Below, in pieces: positions 16,400-24,815 of a stretch of DNA of 64,000 nt. A program made the position numbers and the translations under genes. The notes below the pieces were generated by a model. That model made no database searches. It saw only the letters and a program-made list of their open reading frames with translations, and was not told the origin of the DNA. The stretch spans positions 62,001-126,000 of the forward strand of contig CAVSZY010000004.1 in NCBI GenBank assembly GCA_963732585.1. Reading direction: 5' to 3'. Positions within the stretch are counted from its first letter, which is position 1. Each line of letters opens with the position of its first letter. The stretch is from WLMZ01 sp963732585 (GTDB lineage: Bacteria > Actinomycetota > Acidimicrobiia > Acidimicrobiales > Ilumatobacteraceae).

Positions 16400-18051
16400 T
16401 CGGCGCCCGACCCGTGCACACGCCCCGCGGAACCACACTCACCTGCCGCGGTTGGCAGCAGGAAGCGGCGATGCGGATGCTGATGAACAACCTCGACCCC
16501 GACGTCGCCGAACGCCCCGACGATCTCGTCGTCTATGGCGGCACGGGACGTGCGGCACGCTCATGGGAGGCCTTCGATGCCATGATCCGCACCTTGACCA
16601 CCCTGGCCGACGACGAAACGATGCTCGTCCAATCCGGCAAACCGGTCGGCGTGTTCCGCACCAATGTGTGGGCGCCGCGAGTGTTGCTGGCCAACTCCAA
16701 CCTAGTGCCGGAGTGGGGCAACTGGGACGAGTTCCGTCGCCTGGAAGCGCTCGGGCTGACCATGTATGGGCAGATGACCGCTGGCTCGTGGATCTACATC
16801 GGCACGCAAGGAATCCTGCAAGGCACCTACGAATGCTTCGCCGAGATCGCCCGGCAACGCCACAACGGATCGCTGGCGGGAACGATCACGCTCACCGCCG
16901 GCCTCGGCGGTATGGGCGGCGCGCAACCGCTGGCGGTGACGATGAACGGTGGCGTGGCGCTGTGTATCGATGTCGATGCCTGGCGGGTACAACGTCGTAT
17001 CGAAACTCGCTATTTGGATGTTGTCGCCGCCACGCTCGATGAAGCCGTGGCCATCTGCCTCGCCGCCCGTGACGAGCGGCGGGCCCTGTCGGTCGGGCTG
17101 GTCGGTAATGCCGCCGATGTCGTGCCGGAGCTGTTGCGCCGCGACTTCCCGGCCGACATCGTCACCGATCAGACCAGCGCGCATGACCCATTGAGCTACG
17201 TGCCCGTCGACCTCACACCGCAGGCCACCGCGGAGATGGCCCGCACCAACCCGCAGGAGTTGATCCGCCGGGCAAGGCTGTCGATGGCGGCTCACTGCGC
17301 GGCAATGGTTGGCTACCTCGACAAGGGCGCCGAGGTCTTCGACTACGGCAACAGCCTGCGCACTGAAGCCAAACTCGGCGGCTTCGAACGGGCCTTCGAC
17401 TACCCCGGCTTTCTCCCCGCATACATCCGCCCACTGTTCTGCGAAGGCAAAGGCCCCTTCCGCTGGGTGGCGTTATCCGGCGACCCGGCCGACATCGCCG
17501 CCACCGATCAGGCCGTGCTCGACGAGTTCCCCGACGATGAGCACCTCGCCCGGTGGATCAACCTGGCCCGCGAACACGTCGCCTTCCAAGGATTGCCGGC
17601 ACGCATCTGCTGGCTCGGTTACGGCGAACGGGCCCGGCTGGGGTTGCGGTTCAACGAGATGGTCCGCCGCGGTGAGGTTTCCGCGCCGATCGTCATCGGG
17701 CGCGATCACCTCGATTCGGGATCGGTCGCCTCGCCCTATCGGGAGACTGAGGCGATGGCCGACGGTTCGGATGCCATCGCCGACTGGCCGCTGCTGAATG
17801 CGTTGGTCAATACCTCCAGCGGGGCCAGTTGGGTGAGCATCCACCATGGCGGTGGCGTCGGCATCGGCCGTTCGATCCATGCCGGCATGGTTTGCCTCGC
17901 CGATGGCACCGACCTGGCCGCCGAGAAGCTGGCCCGGGTGTTGACCAGCGACCCGGGGATGGGCGTGATCCGCCACGCCGACGCCGGCTACGAGCGGGCG
18001 GTCGAGGTGGCCGACGAGCGGGGTGTGCGTATCCCGATGCGCGAGGGTTGA
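16396..18051 (+). CDS. hutU: Urocanate hydratase
   Basis: 551 residues; NAD-dependent conversion of urocanate to imidazolonepropionate. Typical features: ALRMLMNNLDPDVAERPDDLVVYGGTGRAAR start, TLTAGLGGMGGAQPLAVTMNGG nucleotide-binding region, TDQTSAHDPLSYVPVDL, FDYGNSLR, YIRPLFCEGKGPFRWVALSG, IGRDHLDSGSVASPYRETEAM and the HHGGGVGIGRSIHAGMV end. Start ATG overlaps the hutH stop, with GGAGG 7 nt upstream. Full length and apparently functional. Confidence 0.96.
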   Translation: MIGARPVHTPRGTTLTCRGWQQEAAMRMLMNNLDPDVAERPDDLVVYGGTGRAARSWEAFDAMIRTLTTLADDETMLVQSGKPVGVFRTNVWAPRVLLANSNLVPEWGNWDEFRRLEALGLTMYGQMTAGSWIYIGTQGILQGTYECFAEIARQRHNGSLAGTITLTAGLGGMGGAQPLAVTMNGGVALCIDVDAWRVQRRIETRYLDVVAATLDEAVAICLAARDERRALSVGLVGNAADVVPELLRRDFPADIVTDQTSAHDPLSYVPVDLTPQATAEMARTNPQELIRRARLSMAAHCAAMVGYLDKGAEVFDYGNSLRTEAKLGGFERAFDYPGFLPAYIRPLFCEGKGPFRWVALSGDPADIAATDQAVLDEFPDDEHLARWINLAREHVAFQGLPARICWLGYGERARLGLRFNEMVRRGEVSAPIVIGRDHLDSGSVASPYRETEAMADGSDAIADWPLLNALVNTSSGASWVSIHHGGGVGIGRSIHAGMVCLADGTDLAAEKLARVLTSDPGMGVIRHADAGYERAVEVADERGVRIPMREG

Positions 18052-18054
18052 GCG

Positions 18055-18630
18055 ATGGCCGTGCGCGAGATCCTCCATGTCGGTAATCCGACGCTGCGCG
18101 AGCGGTCGCGGGAGGTCACCCGCGAGGAGTTGGCCAGCGACGAGATGCAAACGCTGATCGACGACCTGATCGACACCATGCATCACGCCAATGGGGCCGG
18201 AATCGCTGCGCCGCAGGTCGGTGCACTGGTGCGGATCGCCACGATCGAGGTCACGAGCAATCCCCGCTACCCCTATAAACCGCCGATCCCGCTGACTGTC
18301 GTGGTCAATCCGGTGATCGAACCGCTCGGTGAGCGCAGCGAGTTGATCAATGAGGGCTGCCTCTCAGTGCCCAACATGCGTGGCGAGGTCCGCCGTTTCG
18401 TCGATGTTCGGGTGCGTTACCTCGACCGCCACGGGGTCGCCCACGACGAGATCAAACGGGGTTTGACCGCCGGCACCTTTCAGCACGAGTGCGACCACCT
18501 CGACGGGTTGTTGTTTCTCGATCGGGTCGAAGACACACGCTCGCTGACCACCTGGGAGCAGTTCGAGCGATTTCACCGCGCCGCGTTTATCGAACGGATC
18601 ACGGCCTTCGTTGCCGAGGTCGGTTCGTGA
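18055..18630 (+). CDS. Peptide-deformylase-family protein in the hut operon
   Basis: 191 residues with all three deformylase motifs: NGAGIAAPQVG, EGCLSVP (Cys metal ligand, here followed by NMRGEV) and QHECDHLDGLLF (two His ligands and catalytic Glu). Family members are metalloenzymes that remove a formyl group from N-formylmethionine. It lies 3 nt after hutU and its stop overlaps the hutF start, so it is embedded in the hut operon at the place where a deformylating enzyme is needed: HutF yields N-formylglutamate and no HutG-type amidohydrolase is present. I infer a role on N-formylglutamate. An ordinary housekeeping Def is the alternative. Confidence 0.88.
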   Translation: MAVREILHVGNPTLRERSREVTREELASDEMQTLIDDLIDTMHHANGAGIAAPQVGALVRIATIEVTSNPRYPYKPPIPLTVVVNPVIEPLGERSELINEGCLSVPNMRGEVRRFVDVRVRYLDRHGVAHDEIKRGLTAGTFQHECDHLDGLLFLDRVEDTRSLTTWEQFERFHRAAFIERITAFVAEVGS

Positions 18631-19958
18631 CCGAACAGTTCTGGGCGAAACGCCTATGGACGGGAGCCGGCGAGCCGCGGGCGGGCGTGACCATCGATGT
18701 CACCGACGGGCGAATCGCGGCAATCAACGACGCGGCGGCGCCACCGCCTGGCTCGACGGCGTTGCACGGGTTGACGATGCCTGGGTGTGCCAACGCCCAC
18801 AGCCACGCCTTTCACCGAGCCTTGCGCGGCCGTACCCACGATGGTGGCGGCACCTTTTGGACGTGGCGCGACGAGATGTATCGAGTGGCCGCACGGCTCG
18901 ATCCGGACAGCTACTACGAGTTGGCCCGGGCGACCTACGGCGAAATGCTGCTCGCCGGGTTCACCGTGGTGGGCGAGTTTCACTACGTCCATCACCAACC
19001 CGGCGGCGTTCCCTACAGCGATCGCAATGCGATGGGCGAGGCGTTGATGGCCGCAGCGAACGACGTTGGCATTCGCATCACGTTGCTCGACACCTGCTAC
19101 CTCCACGGCGGCATCGACCGACCGTTGAGCGAGATCCAAACCCGCTTCTGCGACGGCACGGCACAGGATTGGGCGCTGCGAGTCGCCGCTCACCAACCTG
19201 TCGGGTTGGCCAAGATCGCGGCGGCAATCCACTCGGTGCGGGCGGTGCTGCCGATGGAGATCGATGCCATCGTCGAGTTCACCGAGCGGAGCGGAGTGGT
19301 GTTGCACACCCATGTCAGCGAGCAACCGTTAGAAAACGACCAGTGTCTCGACGCCTATGGGTGTACGCCGATCGAGTTGCTTGAGCGCTGCGGAGCGTTG
19401 AGCGAGCGCATGGCCGTGGTGCATGCGACGCACACCACGAGCAACGACATCGATCTGTTGGCGGCGAGGGCGGCAAGCGTGGTGATGTGCCCGACGACGG
19501 AACGCGACCTCGCCGACGGGGTCGGGCCGAGCGCCACATATCGCCGACGCGCAGTGGCGATGAGCATCGGCAGCGATTCACACGCAGTCATCGATCCCTT
19601 CGAAGAGACCAGGGCGATCGAACTCGATGAGCGGCTGGTCTCGCTGCAGCGTGGCACCCATCAACCGCAGGAGCTTCTGTCCATTGCCACCGCCAACGGG
19701 TATCGAGCCCTCGGCTGGCCCGATGGTGGCCGGATCGAGGTTGGAGGCTTGGCCGATTTCATCACCATCGGGCTCGATTCGGTGCGCCTTGCCGGCACGA
19801 CGTCAGCGAACGTTCTGGCGTCGATTGTCTACTCAGCGGGCCCAGCAGATGTGCTCGATGTGGTCGTCGCCGGCCGTCACGTAATTCGCAATGGACAACA
19901 CCAGCGGTTCGATGTCGCCGCTGCGCTATCGAGCGCGATCGCCGCACTCGAGAGCTAA
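18627..19958 (+). CDS. hutF: Formimidoylglutamate deiminase
   Basis: 443 residues, amidohydrolase superfamily; hydrolyses N-formimino-L-glutamate to N-formyl-L-glutamate and ammonia. Motifs: PGCANAHSHAFHRALRGRTHDGGGTFWTWRDEMY, EFHYVHHQPGG, VAAHQPVGL-like segment, HTHVSEQPLEN, VHATHTTSNDIDLLA, CPTTERDLADG and GSDSHAVIDPFEE. GTG start overlaps the stop of the deformylase homologue (GTGA). Its presence defines the two-step HutF route, which requires a later deformylation. Confidence 0.92.
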   Translation: MTEQFWAKRLWTGAGEPRAGVTIDVTDGRIAAINDAAAPPPGSTALHGLTMPGCANAHSHAFHRALRGRTHDGGGTFWTWRDEMYRVAARLDPDSYYELARATYGEMLLAGFTVVGEFHYVHHQPGGVPYSDRNAMGEALMAAANDVGIRITLLDTCYLHGGIDRPLSEIQTRFCDGTAQDWALRVAAHQPVGLAKIAAAIHSVRAVLPMEIDAIVEFTERSGVVLHTHVSEQPLENDQCLDAYGCTPIELLERCGALSERMAVVHATHTTSNDIDLLAARAASVVMCPTTERDLADGVGPSATYRRRAVAMSIGSDSHAVIDPFEETRAIELDERLVSLQRGTHQPQELLSIATANGYRALGWPDGGRIEVGGLADFITIGLDSVRLAGTTSANVLASIVYSAGPADVLDVVVAGRHVIRNGQHQRFDVAAALSSAIAALES

Positions 19959-19991
19959 GTCCCCTTCCCTGGCGCCGAGTAGACTCCAGGA

Positions 19992-20273
19992 ATGAGCACT
20001 GAGCAGTTCGTCCGCAACGAATCAGTGAGCGACACCTCAGCAGAGGCGCAGCTGGTCATCGATGAGATTTACCGCCAGATGACTCCGCAACGTAAATCCG
20101 AAATCATGAACGAGATGATCGAAGACGTTCGTGAGCTTGCACGCAGCGGGATCCGCAATCGTCATCCCGAGTATTCGCCCGACGACGTCGAGATCGCGAT
20201 GTTCCGCTTGTGGGTTGGCGACGATCGACTCGCAGATTTGGCCTGGCCGAATCACACCCACCTCAAGCCGTGA
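19992..20273 (+). CDS. Hypothetical partner of a nucleotidyltransferase
   Basis: 93 residues, mostly helical: IYRQMTPQRKSEIMNEMIEDVRELARSGIRNRHPEYSPDDVEIAMFRLWVGDDRLADL. The stop overlaps the GTG start of a nucleotidyltransferase-like gene. Small proteins with the same 'MTPQRK…GIRxRHPEYSPDEV' outline are often found in front of AbiEii-like nucleotidyltransferases, so a toxin-antitoxin-like pair is possible. No function assigned. Confidence 0.6.
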   Translation: MSTEQFVRNESVSDTSAEAQLVIDEIYRQMTPQRKSEIMNEMIEDVRELARSGIRNRHPEYSPDDVEIAMFRLWVGDDRLADLAWPNHTHLKP

Positions 20274-20430
20274 CCCTCGCTGACTTCGTCGCCATCATGA
20301 TCGGTGCGCTGAAGCAGGCCGACATCGAGTACATGATCGCTGGGTCTGTTGCCCAGCTCGACGTACGGTGAGCCGCGCACAACTCGCGACCTCGACATCG
20401 TCGTCGTTGTGAATACTGATCAGTTTTTCA
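20270..20430 (+). pseudogene. Truncated, frameshifted nucleotidyltransferase
   Basis: GTG at 20270 gives TLADFVAIMIGALKQADIEYMIAGSVA. After one extra c near 20354 the next frame continues SSTYGEPRTTRDLDIVVVVNTDQF. This is the N-terminal fingerprint of AbiEii/MNT-type nucleotidyltransferases (AGSxAxxxYGxPRxTxDxDIVV). The rest is missing: the sequence runs into a copied fragment of the dadA gene. Coupled to the preceding gene by a GTGA overlap. Confidence 0.7.
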
Positions 20431-20486
20431 TCTGGCTCATCAAGCCACCCCTGCCAGAGCGCGCAGGTGTTGACGACGTCGGGTCC

Positions 20487-20650
20487 GGTGACCGGAGCCA
20501 GCGTGTAGCCGTACATGCCGTGGCCGCCAGCGACGACATTGCTGTACTTGCGCGGCCGCCCGATCAGCGGCAACCCGTCGGCCGACATCGGCCGCGACCC
20601 CTCCCAGGTCTGGCGATGCGCCGCCCAATCGAGGTCAACGTGAGCCCGAT
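20487..20650 (-). pseudogene. Copied 3' fragment of the D-amino-acid dehydrogenase gene
   Basis: Nearly identical to about 21658-21810: encodes MSADGLPLIGRPRKYSNVV, AGGHGMYGYTLAPVTG, with one in-frame codon lost and a few substitutions. No start or ends of its own. It marks a duplication junction that truncated the nucleotidyltransferase. Confidence 0.8.
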
Positions 20651-20657
20651 GCGCGCT

Positions 20658-21414
20658 TTAGACCTTCTGGCCGTAGATCAAGACCTTGCGGTAATGGGGT
20701 CGTAGCTTCGGAAATCGCTCGTCCAAGTAGCGATCGATGCGGAAGCCAGTACGTGTGAGCACGTTGCGCGGCTGGCGGTAAATCGCTCGCGACACCACGC
20801 CGAGGGGCGTGGAGAACAGCTGTTCGAATGAGTAGGTAGTCCGGAACAAGCTGTCAAGCAGAGCGAACTCGGCGCGATCAAATGGGCGCTCGTCTTCGGT
20901 GCGAGCAAAGGGCGTCAGGCGGCGGACCACCTTGCTGACCGGGTTGATGCCCAGCGGTTCCTTGAACAGCATGAAGCCGCCCGGCCGAAGCACGCGGTGA
21001 ATCTCTGCTAGCGACCGCTCGACATCGAGATGGTGCAGGATGGCGCGCCCGAAGACAACGTCGAAGGAGTCGTCGGGAAACTCGAGCTGGTTGGCGTCCA
21101 TGACCTGAAAGTCGATATATTCAGGCCCGTGCCACAGCTCAGATCGCGTCCCCGATCCAACTCGGCTTGGGCGATGTTGATACACACCAGACGCTGCGGT
21201 CGAACGCCGTTGCTGTACACGTCACGATGCCACGAACGTGAGCCGATCTCGAGCATGTCCTTGCCCTCGGCACGAGCCATCAGGTCAGCCACAAGCTGTT
21301 GGACGTGTGGGTCGTAGTAGGCACCCGTGTGCGAAAAGACCGAGTTGTAGCGGTCTCGACGCAACGCTGCCGACTCGTAAACCTGCTGCTCACGCTCTAC
21401 GCGTTGGTCCATGC
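20658..21414 (-). pseudogene. Class I SAM-dependent methyltransferase, frameshifted
   Basis: From ATG at 21414: MDQRVEREQQVYES…HVQQLVADLMARAEGKDMLEIGS, then LVCINIAQAELDRG. A frame change near 21145 is needed to continue with WHGPEYIDFQVMDANQLEFPDDSFDVVFGRAILHHL and GGFMLFKEPLG. These are methyltransferase motifs I (LEIGS), II (MDAN), and post-II (DVVFGRAILHHLD). Probably modified a sugar, lipid or metabolite. One indel breaks it, either real decay or sequence error. Confidence 0.78.
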
Positions 21415-21580
21415 ACTGCCTCGCAACTCTCGATGCGCCGCTCGTTTGGATGCTCGAAAGGCCCCGCAAACTCCCTGCAGAAGCGATACGGCGTTGGATA
21501 AGAATTGGTAAATGTATAGCCGATATACGAACGCCCCTCGAACACGCGCCGACCGCCGCCAACCTGGCGGCCACGTATTG

Positions 21581-22823
21581 CTAGCGGTCAGGGTCGAACG
21601 CCGACAGCTCGATGGAGGATTGGCCATCGACGATCAGCTCGGCGACGCTGCGCCCAGTGACCGGAGCCAGCGTGTAGCCGTACATGCCGTGGCCGCCAGC
21701 GACGACGACATTGCTGTACTTGCTCGGCCGCCCGATCAGCGGCAACCCGTCGGCCGACATCGGCCGCGATCCCGCCCAGGTCTCGCGATGCGCCGCCCAG
21801 TCGAGGTCGAGATACGGCCTCATCGAGCGCAGGATCGCATCGACCCGTTTCTGGTTGAATCCCGGGTTGGCGCCGGCAAACTCCATCGTCCCGCCGAGAC
21901 GAATACGATCGCCCAGCGGTGTGGCCACGGCGTGTACCTCCTCGACGATCACCGGTCGGGGCAACGCATCGGTGGTCGGCAAGGCGACGTTGTAGCCCTG
22001 CCCGGGGATCACCCGCAGGTTCAATCCCAGCTTGCGTCCGAGGCGGCGGATTCCGAACCCGGCGGCGAGCACCACCTCGTCGCCGCCGACCCGTCCGCTG
22101 TTGAGCTTCACGCCGGTGACCCGATCGCCCGACGTTTCGAAGTCGAGCACCGTGCGTTGTTCCAACATCTCCACACCGCGGCCACGCAGGATCTCGATCA
22201 GGCTACGAACGAAGGTGCGCGGATCGGTGGCCCGATCGGCCGGGAACATGAACCCGCCGTTGACGTGATCGGTCAAAGCTGGAACGAGGCGACGCATCGC
22301 CTCGCCATCGAGGATCTCCTCTGGTACGGCCACCCCGTACTCGCCGATGGCCACACAGTCCTCGAAGTACTTCTCGGCGAGCGCAAGGTCGTGAAACGGC
22401 ACGACGATCTCCGGGCTCAACGCCATCTTCACTCCGGCTGTGGCCAAGTGATCGAGCAAGCTGCTCATCTCGGCGTTCAACGCGGACAGCGCCGCCTGCC
22501 CGGCGCGGAATCGATCACGCGTGCGAGGCGCGCATGAACTTCAGCCCCCAGCCAACCATCGACGGCAGAGCCGTGGGATGAATCCGCAGCGCACTATCGG
22601 GGTTGACCAGCGACTTCAGCGAGTTGAGCACCATGCCCGGAGCAGGCAGCGGCGCCAGTTGACCCGGGCACATGAACCCGGCGTTGCCCTGTGCTGCGCC
22701 CGATCCCATCACCGAGGAGTCGACGATGGTCACGGTTGCGCCGCGATCGGTGAGGAACAACGCCGTGTTCAACCCGACCAGACCGCCGCCAATGATGACG
22801 ACATGGGTGTTGCTGGCGGCCAT
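21581..22823 (-). pseudogene. dadA: D-amino-acid dehydrogenase (DadA-like), split by a frameshift
   Basis: The first part, from ATG at 22823 (MAASNTHVVIIGGGLVGLNTALFL…GWGLKFMRASHA), ends at 22515. The second part resumes in another frame with RDRFRAGQAALSALNAEMSSLLDHL and runs to 21581. A single missing base near 22507 explains the split. FAD-binding GGGLVG, the DadA-type PMSADGLPLIGRP and GHGMYGYTLAPVTG are all present, so the enzyme would oxidise D-amino acids if intact. A partial duplicate of its 3' end lies at 20487. Confidence 0.82.
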
Positions 22824-22828
22824 TGAGG

Positions 22829-22909
22829 TCAATCAGCGAACGCGTTCGATGCCGGTCCGTCATATGCGATTCGATCGACGCTCTCAAGAAAGCCTGCGGT
22901 CATGCTCAT
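22829..22909 (-). CDS. 26-residue leader ORF, xylose-isomerase-like N-terminus
   Basis: MSMTAGFLESVDRIAYDGPASNAFAD, with a strong GGAGG Shine-Dalgarno, ends 5 nt before the dadA ATG. The sequence resembles the first residues of type II xylose isomerases (…FESVDRIxYEGPDSxNPLAF). It could be a remnant of xylA, or a short leader peptide that sets translation of dadA. Confidence 0.4.
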   Translation of the reverse strand: MSMTAGFLESVDRIAYDGPASNAFAD

Positions 22910-23006
22910 CCTCCGGGATGGGTGTAGTGCCGAACGGCGATTGTAAACCCAACTCCTCAACAGTTCCGCAACACGTACTTCTTCGTCAAGCAGACGTCAA
23001 GTTGCC

Positions 23007-23028
23007 GTTCACCTTCGTTTCCTACGGT
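23007..23028 (+). promoter_or_regulatory. Possible PHO-box-like direct repeat
   Basis: gttcaccttcg followed by tttcctacggt, two adjacent 11-nt units resembling the actinobacterial PhoP box (GTTCACC-type). Located 36 bp upstream of the PhoX/DUF839 gene. Weak second unit; position makes it worth testing. Confidence 0.3.
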
Positions 23029-23063
23029 CGCTGTCATCACCCCAACAGAAAGTGATCAGAACC

Positions 23064-24365
23064 ATGAAGCGAACAGTCATGCTCATCGCCGGCCTCACCG
23101 CAGGCTTGGTTGCACCGAGTGTCACCAACGCCGACTCTGGACAAGTAGGCGGACCAATGCGATTCACCCCGATCGCAGGTACGGCCAACTCGGCGGACGG
23201 CGTCACCCAAGCCTGGAATCCGGCAGCCCCGTGGGTCATCCCCGCAGGGTTTACACAAACACTCGTCGCCGGCGAGGATCCATCGAAGTGCGGCGGCCTG
23301 AACATCTATGGCGGCACCCTCGACGACTGGAACGACATGAACACCGTCAACGAGACGGGTCGTCACGCCGGACGCTATCTCTACCGCACTCATGAGGTTC
23401 GCCTCAGCGTGCCGGGCGCCGATCCCGTGTACCCCGGTGGCGGCGCGGTCTCCGTGGTCGATCTGAAGACGTGCGAAGCGCGAGTCATCGCTCAGAACCC
23501 GACGTGGGACGCACTCGACGGCATCCGCTGGACGCCGTGGGGCACGATCCTGTTCGCCGAAGAGAAGACCTCAGGTCGTCTCTTCGAGTTGATCCTCGAC
23601 AAGAACGACCCGATGTATGGCACAGTCGTCGACCGTCCGGCTTTGGGCCGCCTCGCCCACGAAGGAATCGAAGTCGGCAGCGACGGCGCGGTCTACGTCA
23701 TCGACGAAGAGCGCGGTCAAACCGCTGGCGCCGGTGGCGGCATCTACAAGTTCGTGCCTACTCGCCGCGGTGATCTGAGCTCGGGTGAGCTGTTCGTGCT
23801 CGGTGTCAATGGCGATGTCACCACTGGCGAAGGCGTCGGCCAAGGTCGCTGGCTCGGCCCGATCAACCCCGCAACCGCTCGCCAGGCGGGCACCGCTGCC
23901 GGTGGCACCAGCTACCAGCGACCGGAAGACCTTGAGGCCATCGGCAACACGCTGTATGTCGCCGTCACCGAGGGCACCCGCGTCGGCAGTGCCGAGCGTT
24001 ACGACGGTCGCGTCCTCGCCATCGACTTGAACAGCTTGCAGGTCAGCGACTATGTCAAGCCTGGCGTCAATGTCAGCGTCGAGATCGACCGAGTGCAGAC
24101 CGGCTTCGACAACGCCGACAACTTGGCCGAAGGCCCCGATGGTCGCTTGTGGATCGTCGAGGACAACGTTCCTTCAGACATTTGGGTCGCTGAAGGTCGG
24201 GGTGCACAGGCGACATCGGTGAGCTTGTTCGCCTCGTTGACCGATCCTCAGGCTGAAGGTACCGGCATCTACTTCGGTAAGGACCCGCACACCTTGTATG
24301 TGAACATCCAGCACTCGGCGTCGGAGAACGGCGACGGCACCTGGGCGATTACCAACCACGGCTAA
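23064..24365 (+). CDS. Secreted PhoX/DUF839-family protein
   Basis: 433 residues from MKRTVMLIAGLTAGLVAPSVTNA, a Sec-type signal peptide. The mature part is a beta-propeller-like DUF839 protein: GRYLYRTHEV, GGAVSVVDLKTCEARVI, WDALDGIRWTPWGTILFAEE, HEGIEVGSDGAVYVIDEE, YQRPEDLEAI, DNADNLAEGPDGRLWIVED. DUF839 proteins include Ca/Fe-dependent alkaline phosphatase PhoX, but several also have other roles. There is no Tat RR motif, unlike classical PhoX. Exported, monocistronic, with a terminator just after the stop. Confidence 0.75.
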   Translation: MKRTVMLIAGLTAGLVAPSVTNADSGQVGGPMRFTPIAGTANSADGVTQAWNPAAPWVIPAGFTQTLVAGEDPSKCGGLNIYGGTLDDWNDMNTVNETGRHAGRYLYRTHEVRLSVPGADPVYPGGGAVSVVDLKTCEARVIAQNPTWDALDGIRWTPWGTILFAEEKTSGRLFELILDKNDPMYGTVVDRPALGRLAHEGIEVGSDGAVYVIDEERGQTAGAGGGIYKFVPTRRGDLSSGELFVLGVNGDVTTGEGVGQGRWLGPINPATARQAGTAAGGTSYQRPEDLEAIGNTLYVAVTEGTRVGSAERYDGRVLAIDLNSLQVSDYVKPGVNVSVEIDRVQTGFDNADNLAEGPDGRLWIVEDNVPSDIWVAEGRGAQATSVSLFASLTDPQAEGTGIYFGKDPHTLYVNIQHSASENGDGTWAITNHG

Positions 24366-24387
24366 CCCAACCGCGTTCTCACGCCTG

Positions 24388-24424
24388 AAGGCCCCGTTCG
24401 CGTCACGACGAGCGGGGCTTTCTC
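24388..24424 (+). terminator. Rho-independent terminator after the PhoX-like gene
   Basis: gccccgttcg…cgagcggggc forms a 10-bp GC-rich stem with one wobble position and an 8-nt loop, followed by tttct. Located 23 nt after the stop codon. Confidence 0.75.
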
Positions 24425-24521
24425 GCGTCACCTTGTCAAGGGGCCGCCCGACGAGTAATCGCAGCGGCAATGTCGCACTGGGCTGCGGCCCTTCGTAGCT
24501 GATCCCGCCAGCGACCGACGG

Positions 24522-24570
24522 CTGCCGTCGGTCGTCAGCCGTCGGTCGTCTGCCGTCTGCCGTCTGCCGT
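24522..24570. repeat. Low-complexity 7-bp repeats
   Basis: Variants of ctgccgt and gtcggtc in a row (three perfect ctgccgt units at the end). They lie directly before the 49-nt hairpin element. The ~450 bp from 24366 to 24815 hold only the terminator, this tract and the hairpin; no gene is supported there. Confidence 0.6.
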
Positions 24571-24616
24571 AATCGTGCGTTCCGTCGCTCGTGCCGCACG
24601 TTGGTGCACGATTACG
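24568..24616. repeat. 49-nt dispersed hairpin element, copy 2
   Basis: Outer stem cgtaatcgtgc / gcacgattacg is a perfect 11 bp. Inner stem cgtg-ccg-cacg. Same total length as copies at 9051 and 41469. Intergenic, downstream of the PhoX terminator and facing the end of hsdR. Confidence 0.78.
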
Positions 24617-24815
24617 TCGGGTGGTCAAGCTCTATCGCCTTCGAAGAAGCCGCGATCAGCGCTGGAAGCCAACTTTCAAGCGTGGGCTGCATGCGACAAG
24701 GGCGACCATCAGCAGTTGCAGAACAGTGCAACTGAAACTCCGGTGGGTTGAGTCATGAGGGTGCCCAATAGGCGTCGATCATGGCGAAGAACCGTGTCCA
24801 GCGGCTGACGGGCGG

